DNA of 64,000 bases from Pollenia angustigena (Eukaryota; Arthropoda; Insecta; Diptera; Polleniidae), in the NCBI GenBank assembly GCA_930367215.1, contig OV884059.1, positions 14,780,945-14,844,944 on the forward strand, written 5' to 3'. The notes beneath the pieces are model-generated. The model saw only the letters and a list, made by a program, of their open reading frames with translations. It was not told the origin of the DNA and made no database searches. Below are positions 1 through 11,100 of the stretch, piece after piece. Numbering within the stretch: the stretch's first letter is position 1; each line of letters opens with the position of its first letter. The translations under genes were made by a program, and so were the position numbers.

Positions 1-454
1 TCAGAGATGTATTTTCGTCAAAATACATAAGACTTGTGTGATAGTCTAAATTTTAGACTCTAGAGTCTAGAACGAACATTTCAAAATGTATTTGGAAATG
101 TACGCAAGTAATACTGACTTCCAAAGAATCCTAATTATCCAGATTATGTTTTTTATTTATCAAACCATAGTTTTATTTGGACTTTAAAACTCTTTGGTTT
201 TCTCTTTGGATTTAGCCTTTTCTCGTTAAATCTGAACCGAATTATAGGTTTTGAACGACTGTAGATTGAAATGGGCTTAATCGCTAAGTTAGCTTTAAAT
301 TATAACCTGGACCTTCACACTCTTTGATTTACTCTTTAGATCCAGCCGTTCCTTGTTTTTCTATTTGGAAAAAGCATAGCTTTTAAATGTCTTTGAGTTG
401 CTTACACAATATACCAACAATTTGGCTATTTTGGCCAAGCAGAAGTGGCCTTTA
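1..454. other. Non-coding AT-rich stretch
   Basis: I see no coding exon or RNA gene. Two blocks around 179-220 and 309-350 resemble each other (ACTCTTTG, then a TTTGGATTTAGCC or TTTAGATCCAGCC-like tract), which suggests an old duplication about 130 bp apart. Confidence 0.4.
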
Positions 455-630
455 ATTGAAAAAATTCCAAATGAAATTGAGAATTCCAATTTTAAATTGA
501 AAAAATTCCAAATGAAATTGAGAAAACCAAATTTAAATTAGAAAAATTCCAAATGAAATGGAGAATTTCAATTTGAAGTTGAGAAAAATTCCAAAGGAAA
601 TTGAGATTTTCAATTTGAAAAATTTAAATT
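455..630. repeat. Minisatellite, about four 42-bp units
   Basis: The block AAAAATTCCAAATGAAATTG recurs near 459, 501, 543 and 585, a spacing close to 42 bp. The units diverge slightly (AAATGG and AAAGGAAA variants). No reading frame is kept open, so this is a non-coding tandem array. Confidence 0.75.
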
Positions 631-1648
631 AAGATTTGATATTCTGATTTGGAAATAAGAATGAATCAATTACTACAATCTTAGTCAAATTGAACCAGAG
701 AAATTTTTGAATCCCAAAAAAATACTCGGTTTTGTTGGAACCAGAAGAGTGTTTTGTATAATGAGCTACTAGAACCTGGTTAAGTTACTTCATATGATCG
801 GCAGCCTTCCAAAACGCATGTTGCTTTGCAGTGCAAGAACGTCACGTCTTCCCAAACGCAATCGTGCAAACTTTGACAAAGTATGTATTTTTGGGGATTT
901 GTTTAATTTTCAAAATTGGGGTTTTAATTCATAAAGAACTTATTTCCTAATTTTAAGGACTTATTTGGGCTTCCATTACAATATTGAAATTGTTGATACA
1001 TCAATGGGGAGAAAAAAAGTATCAAAAAGGGGAAATACGGGAAACTAAATTTGTTTCTCTTACTTTACCGTTCTACATTGAAGTTGGAAACATAGAATTA
1101 TAGGTGCAGGTTCCTGCGTGAATGAGAATCTATAAGATGAAAAACGTTGGTACTTTTGTTGTTCAAGCCTAGAAACACAAGCTTTGACATATAAATATGA
1201 CCACGAAAGAAAGCGAGACGTCAACGAAGTAGCGTATTAAATGCTAGTATATAAATAAATAAATATAAAATTAATAAGAATATTTACAGGAAAAAGAATG
1301 AAAGTGTATTGGTTATCTAATTTTAAGGAAACTGAACACAATATTATCGGTTTGGGAATCGTTTTGTTTTCAAAATCGTTTTTCATCATATACCTGAATA
1401 ATATTAACAACTGAACTGAATCAATATGATCTTATTGATAATTTTTAAGTCCATTTATTTTTCTAAAGTTTTCCGGAAATAGCCAAGAAATTTTTGGAAT
1501 TACAGTTTTAACCCCTATTCAAAAACGACTATAACGATTATATAATTATTTTATTAAACAAACATTTATTAAGTGAAATTTTTATAGAGTCAGTGAGGAA
1601 AACTTTAAACGATAACATCGGACAACACTGCATTAAATATTAAATCAT
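631..1648. other. Non-coding AT-rich stretch
   Basis: No exon, RNA gene or paired repeat that I can support. All open frames are short and of random composition. Confidence 0.4.
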
Positions 1649-1654
1649 AACTAT

Positions 1655-1695
1655 TTCCCTGAGGATGACCAACAAAGTTGCTCGAAATATTGGAA
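1655..1695 (+). ncRNA. Hammerhead-ribozyme-like motif, probable Penelope-type retroelement tail
   Basis: The sequence shows the hammerhead core heptamer CTGAGGA (CUGANGA) at 1659-1665. One extra base follows, then a stem II of six pairs with one mismatch (67-73 with 77-83, loop AAA), then GAAA at 1684-1687. TTCC (1655-1658) can pair with GGAA (1692-1695) as stem I. Stem III would be reduced to one pair with a two-base loop. Minimal hammerheads of this kind are known from Penelope-like elements. An A-rich tail follows, but I found no linked reverse transcriptase. Activity is unproven. Confidence 0.4.
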
Positions 1696-1710
1696 TAAAT
1701 AATTAAAAAT

Positions 1711-2296
1711 TAAAACAAAACAAGAGTTTTTATTTTTATTATATTTTATGAAACAGACCTCAAGCCGAAAAATATAAACACAACAAATACATACATATTT
1801 TTGGGAATATTGAGTGTTATTCTTGAAGCAATTTATTTTTTGAAAGCTTAAACTATCTAAATTAATTCAAGCTTCATTTTTTAGAAATCTGGGCTGCATC
1901 GAAAACTTTTCGGGTATAATCCAAAACAGTTTCTAGTTTTCCAGAATTCCCATATATCATCTGGCATCACCAGATGTTCCCGTTTACAATGTGCTGCAAA
2001 TGTTATCGTTGCTGTTTTTATACTTAGTCTGAGTCTTTTTGACAAGATTGTTACTTTATAGGCGAGAGGGACGAGGGGAAAAGAAACGAGTACACAGATG
2101 CATGTACTGTCTTTACGTTTTGCTTTCTTATTCGTTGTTTAATTTTGTTTTTGTTTTCAATATCAAAAAGCACACACGCATACGCACGTCGTCAACATGA
2201 TATGAATCATTTGAACGACAACTCATGTTCAAAGAAGAAAAAGGAAGAATCTTGTCCATAAGACATGAGCCGTATGAACTCAGACTTATTCATAGT
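1711..2296. other. Non-coding AT-rich stretch
   Basis: Nothing supportable. It contains ordinary AT-rich intergenic sequence with no paired repeat. Confidence 0.35.
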
Positions 2297-2298
2297 TA

Positions 2299-2672
2299 CC
2301 CTGCAAATAAAATTGGACCACCTGATCCATTTTGATAAAATGGACTACTTCATGGACTGGTCCGATGTAATGCAAGCATGGACCATGTCATTGTTAAAAA
2401 CTGTTTGAAGTGAGACGACATGTCTTCGTTTTTTAACGACATGCTTTCGTTTTTAAACGACTTCAAAACTAATCCTCTTGTGTATACCATGGAGTAGTTT
2501 TAAAACCACTCCTTAGTGGTCCAAAGGTGGGTTATATGGTCCTCTCCTAGGACATTGTAATGTTAAATAGACCGGGTTTTTTCCATACGTTTGGGTTAGT
2601 TTTGGACTAGTCCTGGTCCCTTGTGGACTACTCTTTACACGCGTGTTTGGACTGGTCCTATTATTTGCAGGG
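2299..2672. mobile_element. MITE with CCCTGCAAATAA termini
   Basis: The ends are inverted copies: CCCTGCAAATAA at 2299 and its complement TTATTTGCAGGG ending at 2672, each bordered by TA, which could be a 2-bp target duplication. The interior repeats GGACTGGTCC-like palindromic words (near 2355, 2610 and 2650) and has no coding capacity. This looks like a non-autonomous DNA transposon of about 374 bp. The superfamily is uncertain. Confidence 0.65.
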
Positions 2673-2674
2673 TA

Positions 2675-3604
2675 TGTATATGTAATGTTTGTTTGTTTGT
2701 TTGTATTAGTGACGTAAAGACCCAGCGGGAAAACTTAGAAGACCCACTTCACTTCAGGTCTTTTTAAATGCCTGCTTAAACATTTTAAATGACTATTCTT
2801 ATCTAACAGCTAAAGAATGCCTCATAAAAGGCCTAGACTCTTAAGAATAAAGGATAAGATACACCTTCCACACTCGCTTCTATGAGAAGGGAATAGAGAA
2901 GGAGTTATATTTTTTGTATTGTTTTTTTGCACAAGCAAAAGCAAAATAATTATTTTTTTGATCCCGTTACCATTCTTATGTACCTGCTAAAGAAGCGAGA
3001 GATGGAGACCTACTCCGCAATGACAACGTGTGTAAAAAAGATATGAGTATGGAATGGAGCAAGCAGACCTTGTTTATCCAAAAGAAGGAGTACAGAGGCC
3101 TTCTAGAAGGCATCCGTACTCCTTCATTTTCTCGCTGGTGAATATCAATTTTTAATGTTCGCGAATACGAATATCTGTGCCAAATAGGAATATTTTTCAA
3201 CAAACGTCTGGCAATCAACTTCTCACAACAATACGTACAACAGAGCATTGACCGGCAAAGCGGCAAGAATGTTTAAAGTTGAAACTTTTTGGCAAATAAT
3301 AAAGAATAGAAGAAAGAAAAAACAAAAATATACTTCTCACAGCCAGCTGAATAAAATAATAGCGAATAAGTAATGCTTTCATTACAAATCCTAAAATAAA
3401 AAACTACATAATTACAGTTGAGTACATTTGCGTGAAGGTTCTTTTTTATGTTTTTTTTTTTTATTACAAACTCTGTTTCTGTTGTTTTAAGTTTTTTAAT
3501 TTTTTTTTTTTTAAATGTATTCATTAATATATGCACAAGTAAAGTAAAGTTCTAAACAAAGAGTTGTATTCATTTGTCTGTCTATTTTTTAATGAATTTA
3601 TATA
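2675..3604. other. Non-coding stretch
   Basis: Short open frames here on the minus strand (up to 96 codons) have low-complexity or random composition with no domain. There is no gene or element I can support. Confidence 0.4.
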
Positions 3605-3757
3605 ATGCTGGGTACACACAGTGCAACCTACATGGAAACTGTTTCAATGCAACCTCAAAATATCAAAACGTTTTGATGTGTATGCAATCTGAAATGAATG
3701 AAAATGAATTTAATTCACTGGATTGCGTAAACGTGTTGCATAGTGTGTACCCAGCAT
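3605..3757. mobile_element. 153-bp MITE, copy 1 of tandem pair
   Basis: It starts ATGCTGGGTACACAC and ends GTGTGTACCCAGCAT. The inverted ends extend imperfectly inward through the TGCAAC / GTTGCA boxes. TA flanks both ends. There is no coding capacity beyond an accidental frame. A nearly identical copy begins 13 bp downstream. Confidence 0.8.
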
Positions 3758-3770
3758 TAAAGGTTCTCTA

Positions 3771-3923
3771 ATGCTGGGTACACACTGTGCAACCTATATG
3801 GAAACTGTTTCAATGCAACCTCAAAATATCAAAGCGTTTTGATGTGTATGCAATCTGAAATGAATGAAAATGAATTTAATTCACTGGATTGCGTAAACGT
3901 GTTGCATAGTGTGTACCCAGCAT
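3771..3923. mobile_element. 153-bp MITE, copy 2 of tandem pair
   Basis: Same length, same termini and almost the same interior as the copy at 3605-3757. Only a few substitutions separate them, for example CTACATGG against CTATATGG and AAAACG against AAAGCG. The near identity implies recent duplication or a very recently active family. Confidence 0.8.
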
Positions 3924-4429
3924 AAAGACTCAGTTAACGGATTTTGGCATACAATTTATTTGGGTCCATATAAAGTCCCTCAGAGCATATACATACCTAC
4001 ATATGTTACTTTTACGTAAAAACTTTACGCCAGCACAGGGATGGAAAATTCTGATTTTAAATGGTACCCATACCCTAGGGTATGGGACAGCTGTTCAATT
4101 AGTACTTTTTTAGGAAAAAACTACTTAATTTCTGTATGCATATTTACTGAAAACTAAAGAACTTTAATGGGCCCTTAAAAGTGAAGAGTTATACGATTAC
4201 TTTTTCGTTAGACAGTGATATACTATTTTTAAGTTTCTACCTTTCGTTCTGAGTAGTTAATAGGTTTTGTTAATTCATTTTATAATTATCTACACTTTTT
4301 AGCAAGGGATCTATAAATTGTTAACACGTTTTTACTATTGTGAATAATTTCTAGGCTAGTTCCAGCACTCACTTATAATTCTTCGGGAAGAGTTTATAGG
4401 TATTAGCCATTTTACTAAAACAAGCAGCC
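3924..4429. other. Non-coding stretch
   Basis: No gene. A small palindromic word, TACCCTAGGGTA, occurs near 4074. Confidence 0.35.
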
Positions 4430-5230
4430 TCTAAAGGTAATGAATTGGTTCTCCTTCGGATATCGAAATCACAGCAAGGACTTAATGAAGCTATCGATTG
4501 TGGTTTGAACCAGAAAACGCTTTAATGTTTACCACCAGAGTCAAGAGGCAGAGCCTCTGTTCAAATGTCTTAACAAGATAATTTCACGATTAGCTTATTA
4601 CCTATATTGTTTGCTTCAGTGTTTTGAACCGTATTTTCTTACTATGTTATGAAACATTTAAAGGATATTTCACCTTTTGGTGTTACATCCTCTTGGTAAA
4701 TCAGGTGCAGTCAATACCGGATAATCAGAGAAAAAATAAGCTTCAACGGCGAATTTTCGACATATTGTAGGGAAGCTGGCGGATCTTCCTAGCTGCTGTT
4801 GTTATTCAACAGATGTTGCTAACATGCCAAAAAGCAGTGGAGGTTAGATCCCTCCAGCTCCTAAACAATGGCGAATATATAATTCTTCCGAGCTATACAC
4901 TCAATGGTTAAGACCTTCACAGAGTTAGTACGCTTTAAGTGTTACATCCTCCAGTAAAACCAGGTGCAGTCAATACCTGAAATTTGGCAGAGTTTAAAAT
5001 TGGTAGATGTCTCGAAATCACAGTTGACAAAATATCCTATCTGGTAACACAAGAGTCAGTAGCCTCTGGAATTATTGTTTAAGAACCCTTTAGGGATCAC
5101 GAGATGGTTTTGTTAAAAATCGCTGAAAGGGAGTTATTAAAAAGTCGGCTTAAAAAGCTTTATGTGGCTGGAGGATCTCCATAGAAGCTGTTGCTATTGA
5201 ACAGATGCTGCTTATTTATAACATATATTA
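4430..5230. repeat. Diverged tandem duplication, non-coding
   Basis: Blocks recur in the same orientation: GTGTTACATCCTC with GGTGCAGTCAATACC (near 4679 and 4938); a GCTGGCGGATCTTCC or GCTGGAGGATCTCC block followed by AGCTGTTG and CAACAGATG-like sequence (near 4777 and 5167); and TCGAAATCACAG with AGAGTCA (near 4464 and 5012). The pieces look like two diverged copies of one repeat of about 300-400 bp. No coding frame survives. The family is unknown. Confidence 0.5.
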
Positions 5231-7137
5231 TTTTCTTATGAAGACCATCAAATTTGAAGTAAATTCTTAAAAGTTTTTGTCTTCTTACTTCTTTGGGAGA
5301 AGTTAGCCCAAAAATATTAGAAAATTAAAAAAGCGAATTTTATCGTTATAATTATGAGAAATTAAAAAATGTATCACTTCATTTTTGCTTAATATTTATT
5401 ACATTTATTTAAACACTACCAAAAATAACGTCTAAAGCTGGAAAAGTATACAACGAGGGACTTACGGCTTTTTCACGCGGTTACAGTACGGACTTATATA
5501 AGCAATGGTGGCTCATTCGAGTCGGAATGTTTTTGACAGCGGGGTCTTAAGTCCACAGCGGACTGAATAATTATTTGTTACAAGTTAACTTTTTTTTTAG
5601 CTTTGATTGACTTTTATTCACTCGTCGTCTGAATCTCAGCCGTTTTACGAGGCCTCATTGTACTCTAGTTAATTCTACAACCACTATGCCATTCTACTGG
5701 GTATTCTCGAATCTCGAATATTCTTGAAACAGCAGCCTTGTATGCGTGAACACAAGGCTGACGCATTAAGCTGCTACTTTTTTTCCTTTTTTTTGTTTTT
5801 TTTTTTGTTTTGTAGTTAATGATAAAATAAAAAAATTAAGTCAATTACTTTAATGACCTCAAAAATAATCATCGCAAAGCCATTATTGCAGTACAATGAA
5901 TTTATAAACGTGGGCATAAGAAAGCCAAAAGTTATTTTACAGCTGGTAGTTGTTAAATATTTTGTTCACAAAGAAAGTCTTAGTAAAAAAATGTACAACA
6001 AAGAAACCGATTTCAAACAAAAACAAACAAAAATTCAGTCATATGTCTTGTATATTTAAAGAACTTTTCATCTTAACAGTGAAAGAATAAAGAAGGTGGT
6101 TAAAGTCTTGCATTAAATGTTAGTTGGAAGTATTTTATGCTTAATTAAATATTAAAATTGACATTTTTTTAAAACACCAAGACCACATTTTCTGGTATCG
6201 AAATTATTTATTGTCGTATAGGTACATATATTTTTTTTTATTTTTTCTAAAAGAAATATAACACCAATAAAGCTACAGAAATATAACAAAATTTAGGTAG
6301 GTTCCTACCATTTAATCTTATTAAGCTATGTACCTACCTAAATATACAAATTTATAAGATTTTTTTTTTAAATATTGTATAGGTAGGTGGTATCAAACAA
6401 AATACATATTGATTTTTTACCAACAAAAAAAAATTAAATAGGTACCTATGTAAAAATATTTTTGAATTGTTTCTTTTGCGTTCAGACACAGCCATGTACA
6501 TATTAAATTTTTTAACTTAATCATATTCAACAGCAAATTACCTCAAATCAGATGTTATTTAGTACAATGTAGCAATTCAGCTGCAGCTTAAAAAACTAGG
6601 CACTTAGAATTTTTAAGTTCAGCTGCGTTTTAAAAGAATTCAGTTGCGTTTTTTTTATAATTCAGCTTATTGAAGGAAATTAATTGAATTATTATAATTT
6701 TCAAAATTAAAAAGCTTTTTTATTAATTCTTCCAGCTCAATTATTGTACATAAATTATTTTAAATCAAACTTGTATTACAATTCAGCTATTTTTTAATGA
6801 TCTACTTACCATTCGTCTACTTTTAATTCAGCAAACAGATTGGAAAAAAATCCAAAAAAAAAATGAAACATTGTCAATAATGTCAACATGAAAGTTACAA
6901 AAACACCATAACAAATTACAAAGTAGAAAAAACCTTTCACCGAACTAGTTAAAATCGAAACTATTCTTCAATTCTTAATTCAGCAAATAGATAGCAAAAA
7001 AAAAAAAATCGGAAAAATATTAAAAATTAAAAAAAAACACTAAAAAATTACAAAGTAAAAAAAACCCGAAACAAAAGTTTACAATATCTATCAGAAAATT
7101 ATCTAAAAAAAAAAGTTGGATAATCAAGAAAAAATCA
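5231..7137. other. Non-coding, very AT-rich stretch
   Basis: No gene. Poly-T and poly-A runs are frequent. The word AATTCAG(C/T) recurs many times between 6570 and 7160, which may reflect degraded repeat sequence. The short frame at 5853-6059 has no recognisable domain. Confidence 0.4.
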
Positions 7138-7140
7138 TTA

Positions 7141-7254
7141 ACGGCCAATTTCAACGAATTCAGTTATGTATATGTAATTAACTATCAAAAATATATTGTT
7201 AACTGGAAGTTAAAGTAATAGTTAGTTTTAACCGAACTTGGTTGAAAAAACCCG
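7141..7254. mobile_element. Degraded copy of the ACGGCCATTTTCACC MITE
   Basis: The left end TTAACGGCCAATTTCAAC and the right end ACCGAACTTGGTTG match the better-preserved element at 9545-9662 in order and spacing, with many substitutions. It is non-coding. Confidence 0.5.
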
Positions 7255-8789
7255 ATTAATTCAAATCCATAAAAAATCGCTTTAATATAAAAAGCTTTCC
7301 AAATGAAAAATACGAGAAAAAAACATTTAATACCTGCTTTAAGAGACAATATAAAAGTTTCGGCAATTTAATAAATTAGAATAAAGCAGAAGCCGACAAA
7401 ACCCGAAAAAAATCCTAAAATAATTTCGATTTTGAAAAAAGCTAAATGTTGAGTTTTGCAACAAAAAGAAAATATGGTTAAAACTAAAAGTTATATTTTC
7501 TTAATTAACTAAAGGGTACTTTACACTATCCCACAGGTCTTGCGTATTTTGAGGAAAATACGACCCTGTCATTATAAGTTGTTATTGTTTTTTTTTTAAT
7601 TTTCAAACAGTAATTAGATAAGGGAAGCATTTTTGTTTGTTTAAAAATAATCCGTGCTCCTGAATTCTGAAGTTTTTAATTTTAGCTTAGAAATATTTTG
7701 ACAAAAAGATTTTTTAATATAACCATACATAAGTGCACATAAGTACATACATATGTATGTATGTAAGTACATATTTCCAGTAACATTTTTGAGCTCAACT
7801 TTCGCGGTCTTCCTTTTATGAAATTGTGTTTAACGACAATGTATTTTTCAAGCCGTATTTTTTATTTATTTTAATTCAAAAATGAATTAAATTTTTTGAT
7901 TTCATAAAATCCTTTTCATTTTATCTTGTTCTTTAACACATTCGAATACATGTAGTATATACATACATAGAATTCAGCATCAGCTTAATTTAAGTAGGTT
8001 CCCTCTTTTGACACTGTGTTTTTAATATTTTCCTTAAAAGCACCTTTCTTTTTAATTCAATTAAATTTTTAAATTTTTTTATTATGACAGTACAGTACAT
8101 GTAGTATGTTGTTGTTCTTGCTTCTTATGTTATAACCACTTGTACATATGTACATATGTACCTATACATCCCAACGAGCACGAAGATATGATTTCAAACT
8201 CTCAAACCAAAAGGGAAATTATTTTCAAATTGAGAAATTCATTGATTTTCAACTTGCTTTCAAACGTTATTCTCAAATATTTTTTAAAAGTGATTGTAAT
8301 ACGATAAGGGTATTCATGATGACGCTTAAAAGTCTAGCAGTCTTTGTACGCCCTTGTACTTATGTATATAAAATGTGAAAAATTTTATGAAAATTCGTTA
8401 ACACAAACTTCGTAAATTTGCCTAACAACTTTGACTTGTAAACATGGGCTGTTCAACCGTGTATTTATTAAAACAGATATTATTATATTTACCGTCGTTT
8501 TTCTCCTAAAAAATGTATGTAGGTATTATTTTTTTTAATTTTTTTTTTTTTTTACTTATTTTTTTTATAAACTGCCAGTGGTTGTTTGTATTTTAATTTA
8601 CATAAACTCATTACTAAAATAAGCTGTCAGCAACCGATGAAAGATTTAAAAACGTTCTCTTCGTCCTCAAGCTCTTGAAAATCCTTAAAATTCCCCTTAT
8701 TTTTAGGACTCGATCATATCTATAACAAACTCATAAATTCTTCCCTTTTCCGTTTTATCAGTTACGCTCATAGTAATTAATTTTCTACT
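7255..8789. other. Non-coding stretch with fly-type microsatellites
   Basis: It contains ACATACATATGTATGTATG-like runs (near 7745 and 8143), common in higher Diptera, and no exon or RNA gene that I can support. Confidence 0.4.
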
Positions 8790-9330
8790 CAGGGTGTGTG
8801 TGAAACGGTAGCAAAGTACTAATGGAAGTAAAATTTTGACACTATTAAGGTGAATAAAATTTCACTAGCCCTGGGGGCTAGTATAAATTTTGACATTAGT
8901 GTAGAAATTTTTGACAACCACAAAGTTATTTTTGTTCATCAAATTTGTTTAAACAAAATAAAAAATAATATGGAAGCAGGACCAGCGGCAAAAAAAAATT
9001 AAAAAGAATTATACAAGATGTATGTAAGTATTTAAATATGTATAAGCTTTTTTGCCCCCACTTTTTGTAAAAATTGTTAATATATCCGAACGAATTCATC
9101 AAATAGTTGGGACGATCTCATTTCCAACAGAATTGAAATGATTATTGGTAAACGTTTGTTTTATTTATTCATTTTCACAAAACTATTATTAATTGTTTTT
9201 TTCTTTATGTCAAAATTTTACGTTGTCAAAAATGTTACAATTTCACACAGCACAAATATGAAAATTTTCTACCACAAACAAATTTCATTTCACCATAGAA
9301 CTTTGCTACTGTTTCACACACACACTCACA
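8790..9330. mobile_element. Non-autonomous DNA element with GTGTGTGTGAAAC termini
   Basis: The left end CAGGGTGTGTGTGAAACGG, followed by TAGCAAAGT, is mirrored at the right by ACTTTGCTACTGTTTCACAC and further CA repeats. The interior is AT-rich, with a very short open frame starting near 8970 (MEAGPAAKKN) that ends at once. A truncated second copy lies at 26124-26225. The CAGGG start suggests a hAT-type element, but I found no 8-bp duplication. Confidence 0.6.
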
Positions 9331-9388
9331 AATAAAATTTTTTTTAAAAGCAAACCGTAGAATCGCCAGATTTAAATGTTAACATTTA

Positions 9389-9530
9389 GTGCCGGTTCAC
9401 ACACGTCAAGTTTGACTCGTCAAGTCTTGAGCTTTAAGGAGAGAAGGAAAAAGAGAATGCCATTTCTTTTCCCCTCTTTCCTAAAAACTCAAGACTTGCC
9501 GAGTCAAACTTGACGTGTGTGAACCGTCAC
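9389..9530. mobile_element. 142-bp MITE, TTA target site, copy 1
   Basis: It starts GTGCCGGTTCACACACGTC, ends GACGTGTGTGAACCGTCAC, and is bordered by TTA on both sides (9386-9388 and 9531-9533). A second 142-bp copy, also bordered by TTA, lies at 31682-31823. The 3-bp TTA duplication suggests a PIF/Harbinger-type MITE. Confidence 0.8.
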
Positions 9531-9544
9531 TTATTTCTCGCTTA

Positions 9545-9662
9545 ACGGCCATTTTCACCAAGTTCGGTTATAATTAACCATCGGTTATAGCTGTCAAAAC
9601 GTTTTGGTAACCGGGACTTTAATTGAAAGTTAGTTTTAACCGAACTTGGTGAAAATGGCCGT
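9545..9662. mobile_element. 118-bp MITE with ACGGCCATTTTCACC termini
   Basis: The terminal inverted repeats are long for its size: ACGGCCATTTTCACCAAG at the left and CTTGGTGAAAATGGCCGT at the right, continuing into TTCGGTTA / TTAACCGAA. It is non-coding. It lies 14 bp after the MITE at 9389-9530. Confidence 0.75.
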
Positions 9663-11100
9663 AAGTGTTGCTACGTTAATCTTTAATTTGAGATTAAAAC
9701 TTGATAACAAATTGTTAAAACATTGTTTGTTAAGGGTTTAGATTAAACTATGGCTTAAATCTAGTTTACCAACGCACCTCCTAATTAATCTGGTATATAC
9801 AGAAAAATGTATTCAAAAGCTTTAAAATGATAACAATATTGGCCAGAAATGTATTGAACCAGGGACCGTAAGAGTAATTCTCTTTTTCATAAAAGTCAGA
9901 TGAAAACAGTTATTTTTTGATTTTCATTTTTTTGAACAAAAATAACAGTTATTTTTTTATTTTTTTGAACAAAAATAACTTATTTTTTTATTTTTATTTT
10001 TTCAATCAAAACTAACAGTTATTTTTTTTGAACAAAAATAACAGTTATATATTGATTTTTATTTTTTCGAGCAATAATAAAAGTTATTCTCTAAAGAAAT
10101 GTACGTGTTTTAATAATTTAGTTGACTTAAATTTTTTATTTTAATGTGTATATATCATTGGAATTCCTTATGCACGTTAAAATAATTATCAAAAGTCAAC
10201 TAAGTTATTAAAACACGTACATTTCTTTAAAGAATAACTTTTATTTTTGCTCAAAAAAATAAAAATCAATATTTAACTGTTATAAAAATGAAAAAATAAC
10301 TGTTATTTTTGATTGAAAAAATAAAAAAATAAGTTATTTTTGTTCAAAAAAATAAAAATCAAAAAATAACTGTTATTTTTTATTGAAAAAATAAAAATAA
10401 AAAAATAAGTTATTTTTGTTCAAAAAAATCAAAAAATAACTGTTAAGTTTGATAGAAAATATAAAAATCAATATATTTTATCATTGACAAGTGCATAAGG
10501 AACAATATGGTATACTTGAATCAGTTTTTCGACGTTAACTTCTATATGCTTTTTTTTGTTTAAAAATTCCAATATAACTGTTATTTTCGGTCCCTGTATT
10601 GAACATCGCATATGTCCATAACTCGCAAAGTATACGTTTCCGAGACTCAAAAAAATAAAAATCAAAAAATAACTGTTATTTTTGATTGAAAAAATAAAAA
10701 AATAAGTTATTTGTGTTCAAAAAAATAAAAATCAAAAAATAACTGTTAAGTTTGATAGAAAATATAAAAATCAATATATTTTATCATTGACAAGTGCATA
10801 AGGAACAATATGGTATACTTGAATCAGTTTTTCGACGTTAACTTCTATATGCTTTTTTTGTTTAAAAATTCCAATATAACTGTTATTTTCGGTCCCTGTA
10901 TTGAACATCGCATATGTCCATAACTCGCAAAGTATACGTTTCCGAGACTTTTTTCAATTAGATATTTTCTTATTTTTCAGTTCTCTATCACCCTTATAAT
11001 TTTTTTATTTGGAGGTGCGTTGGTAAACTAGATTTGTTGCCAAATTAATATCAATTTGAACTCAAATGTTTAAATCAAACCTTTAAAAAAGGTTTGAGAA
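9663..11100. mobile_element. Large foldback element with internal duplication
   Basis: Outer inverted arms share TCTAGTTTACCAACGCACCT (near 9758) and its complement (near 11015). Inside is a palindrome centred near 10155, with AAAGAAATGTACGTGTTTTA on one arm and its complement on the other. It is flanked by many direct and inverted copies of AACTGTTATTTTTGATT-like units. A block of about 170 bp (CATTGACAAGTGCATAAGG through GTATACGTTTCCGAGAC) occurs twice, at about 10482-10648 and 10785-10950. I see no protein. Confidence 0.6.
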
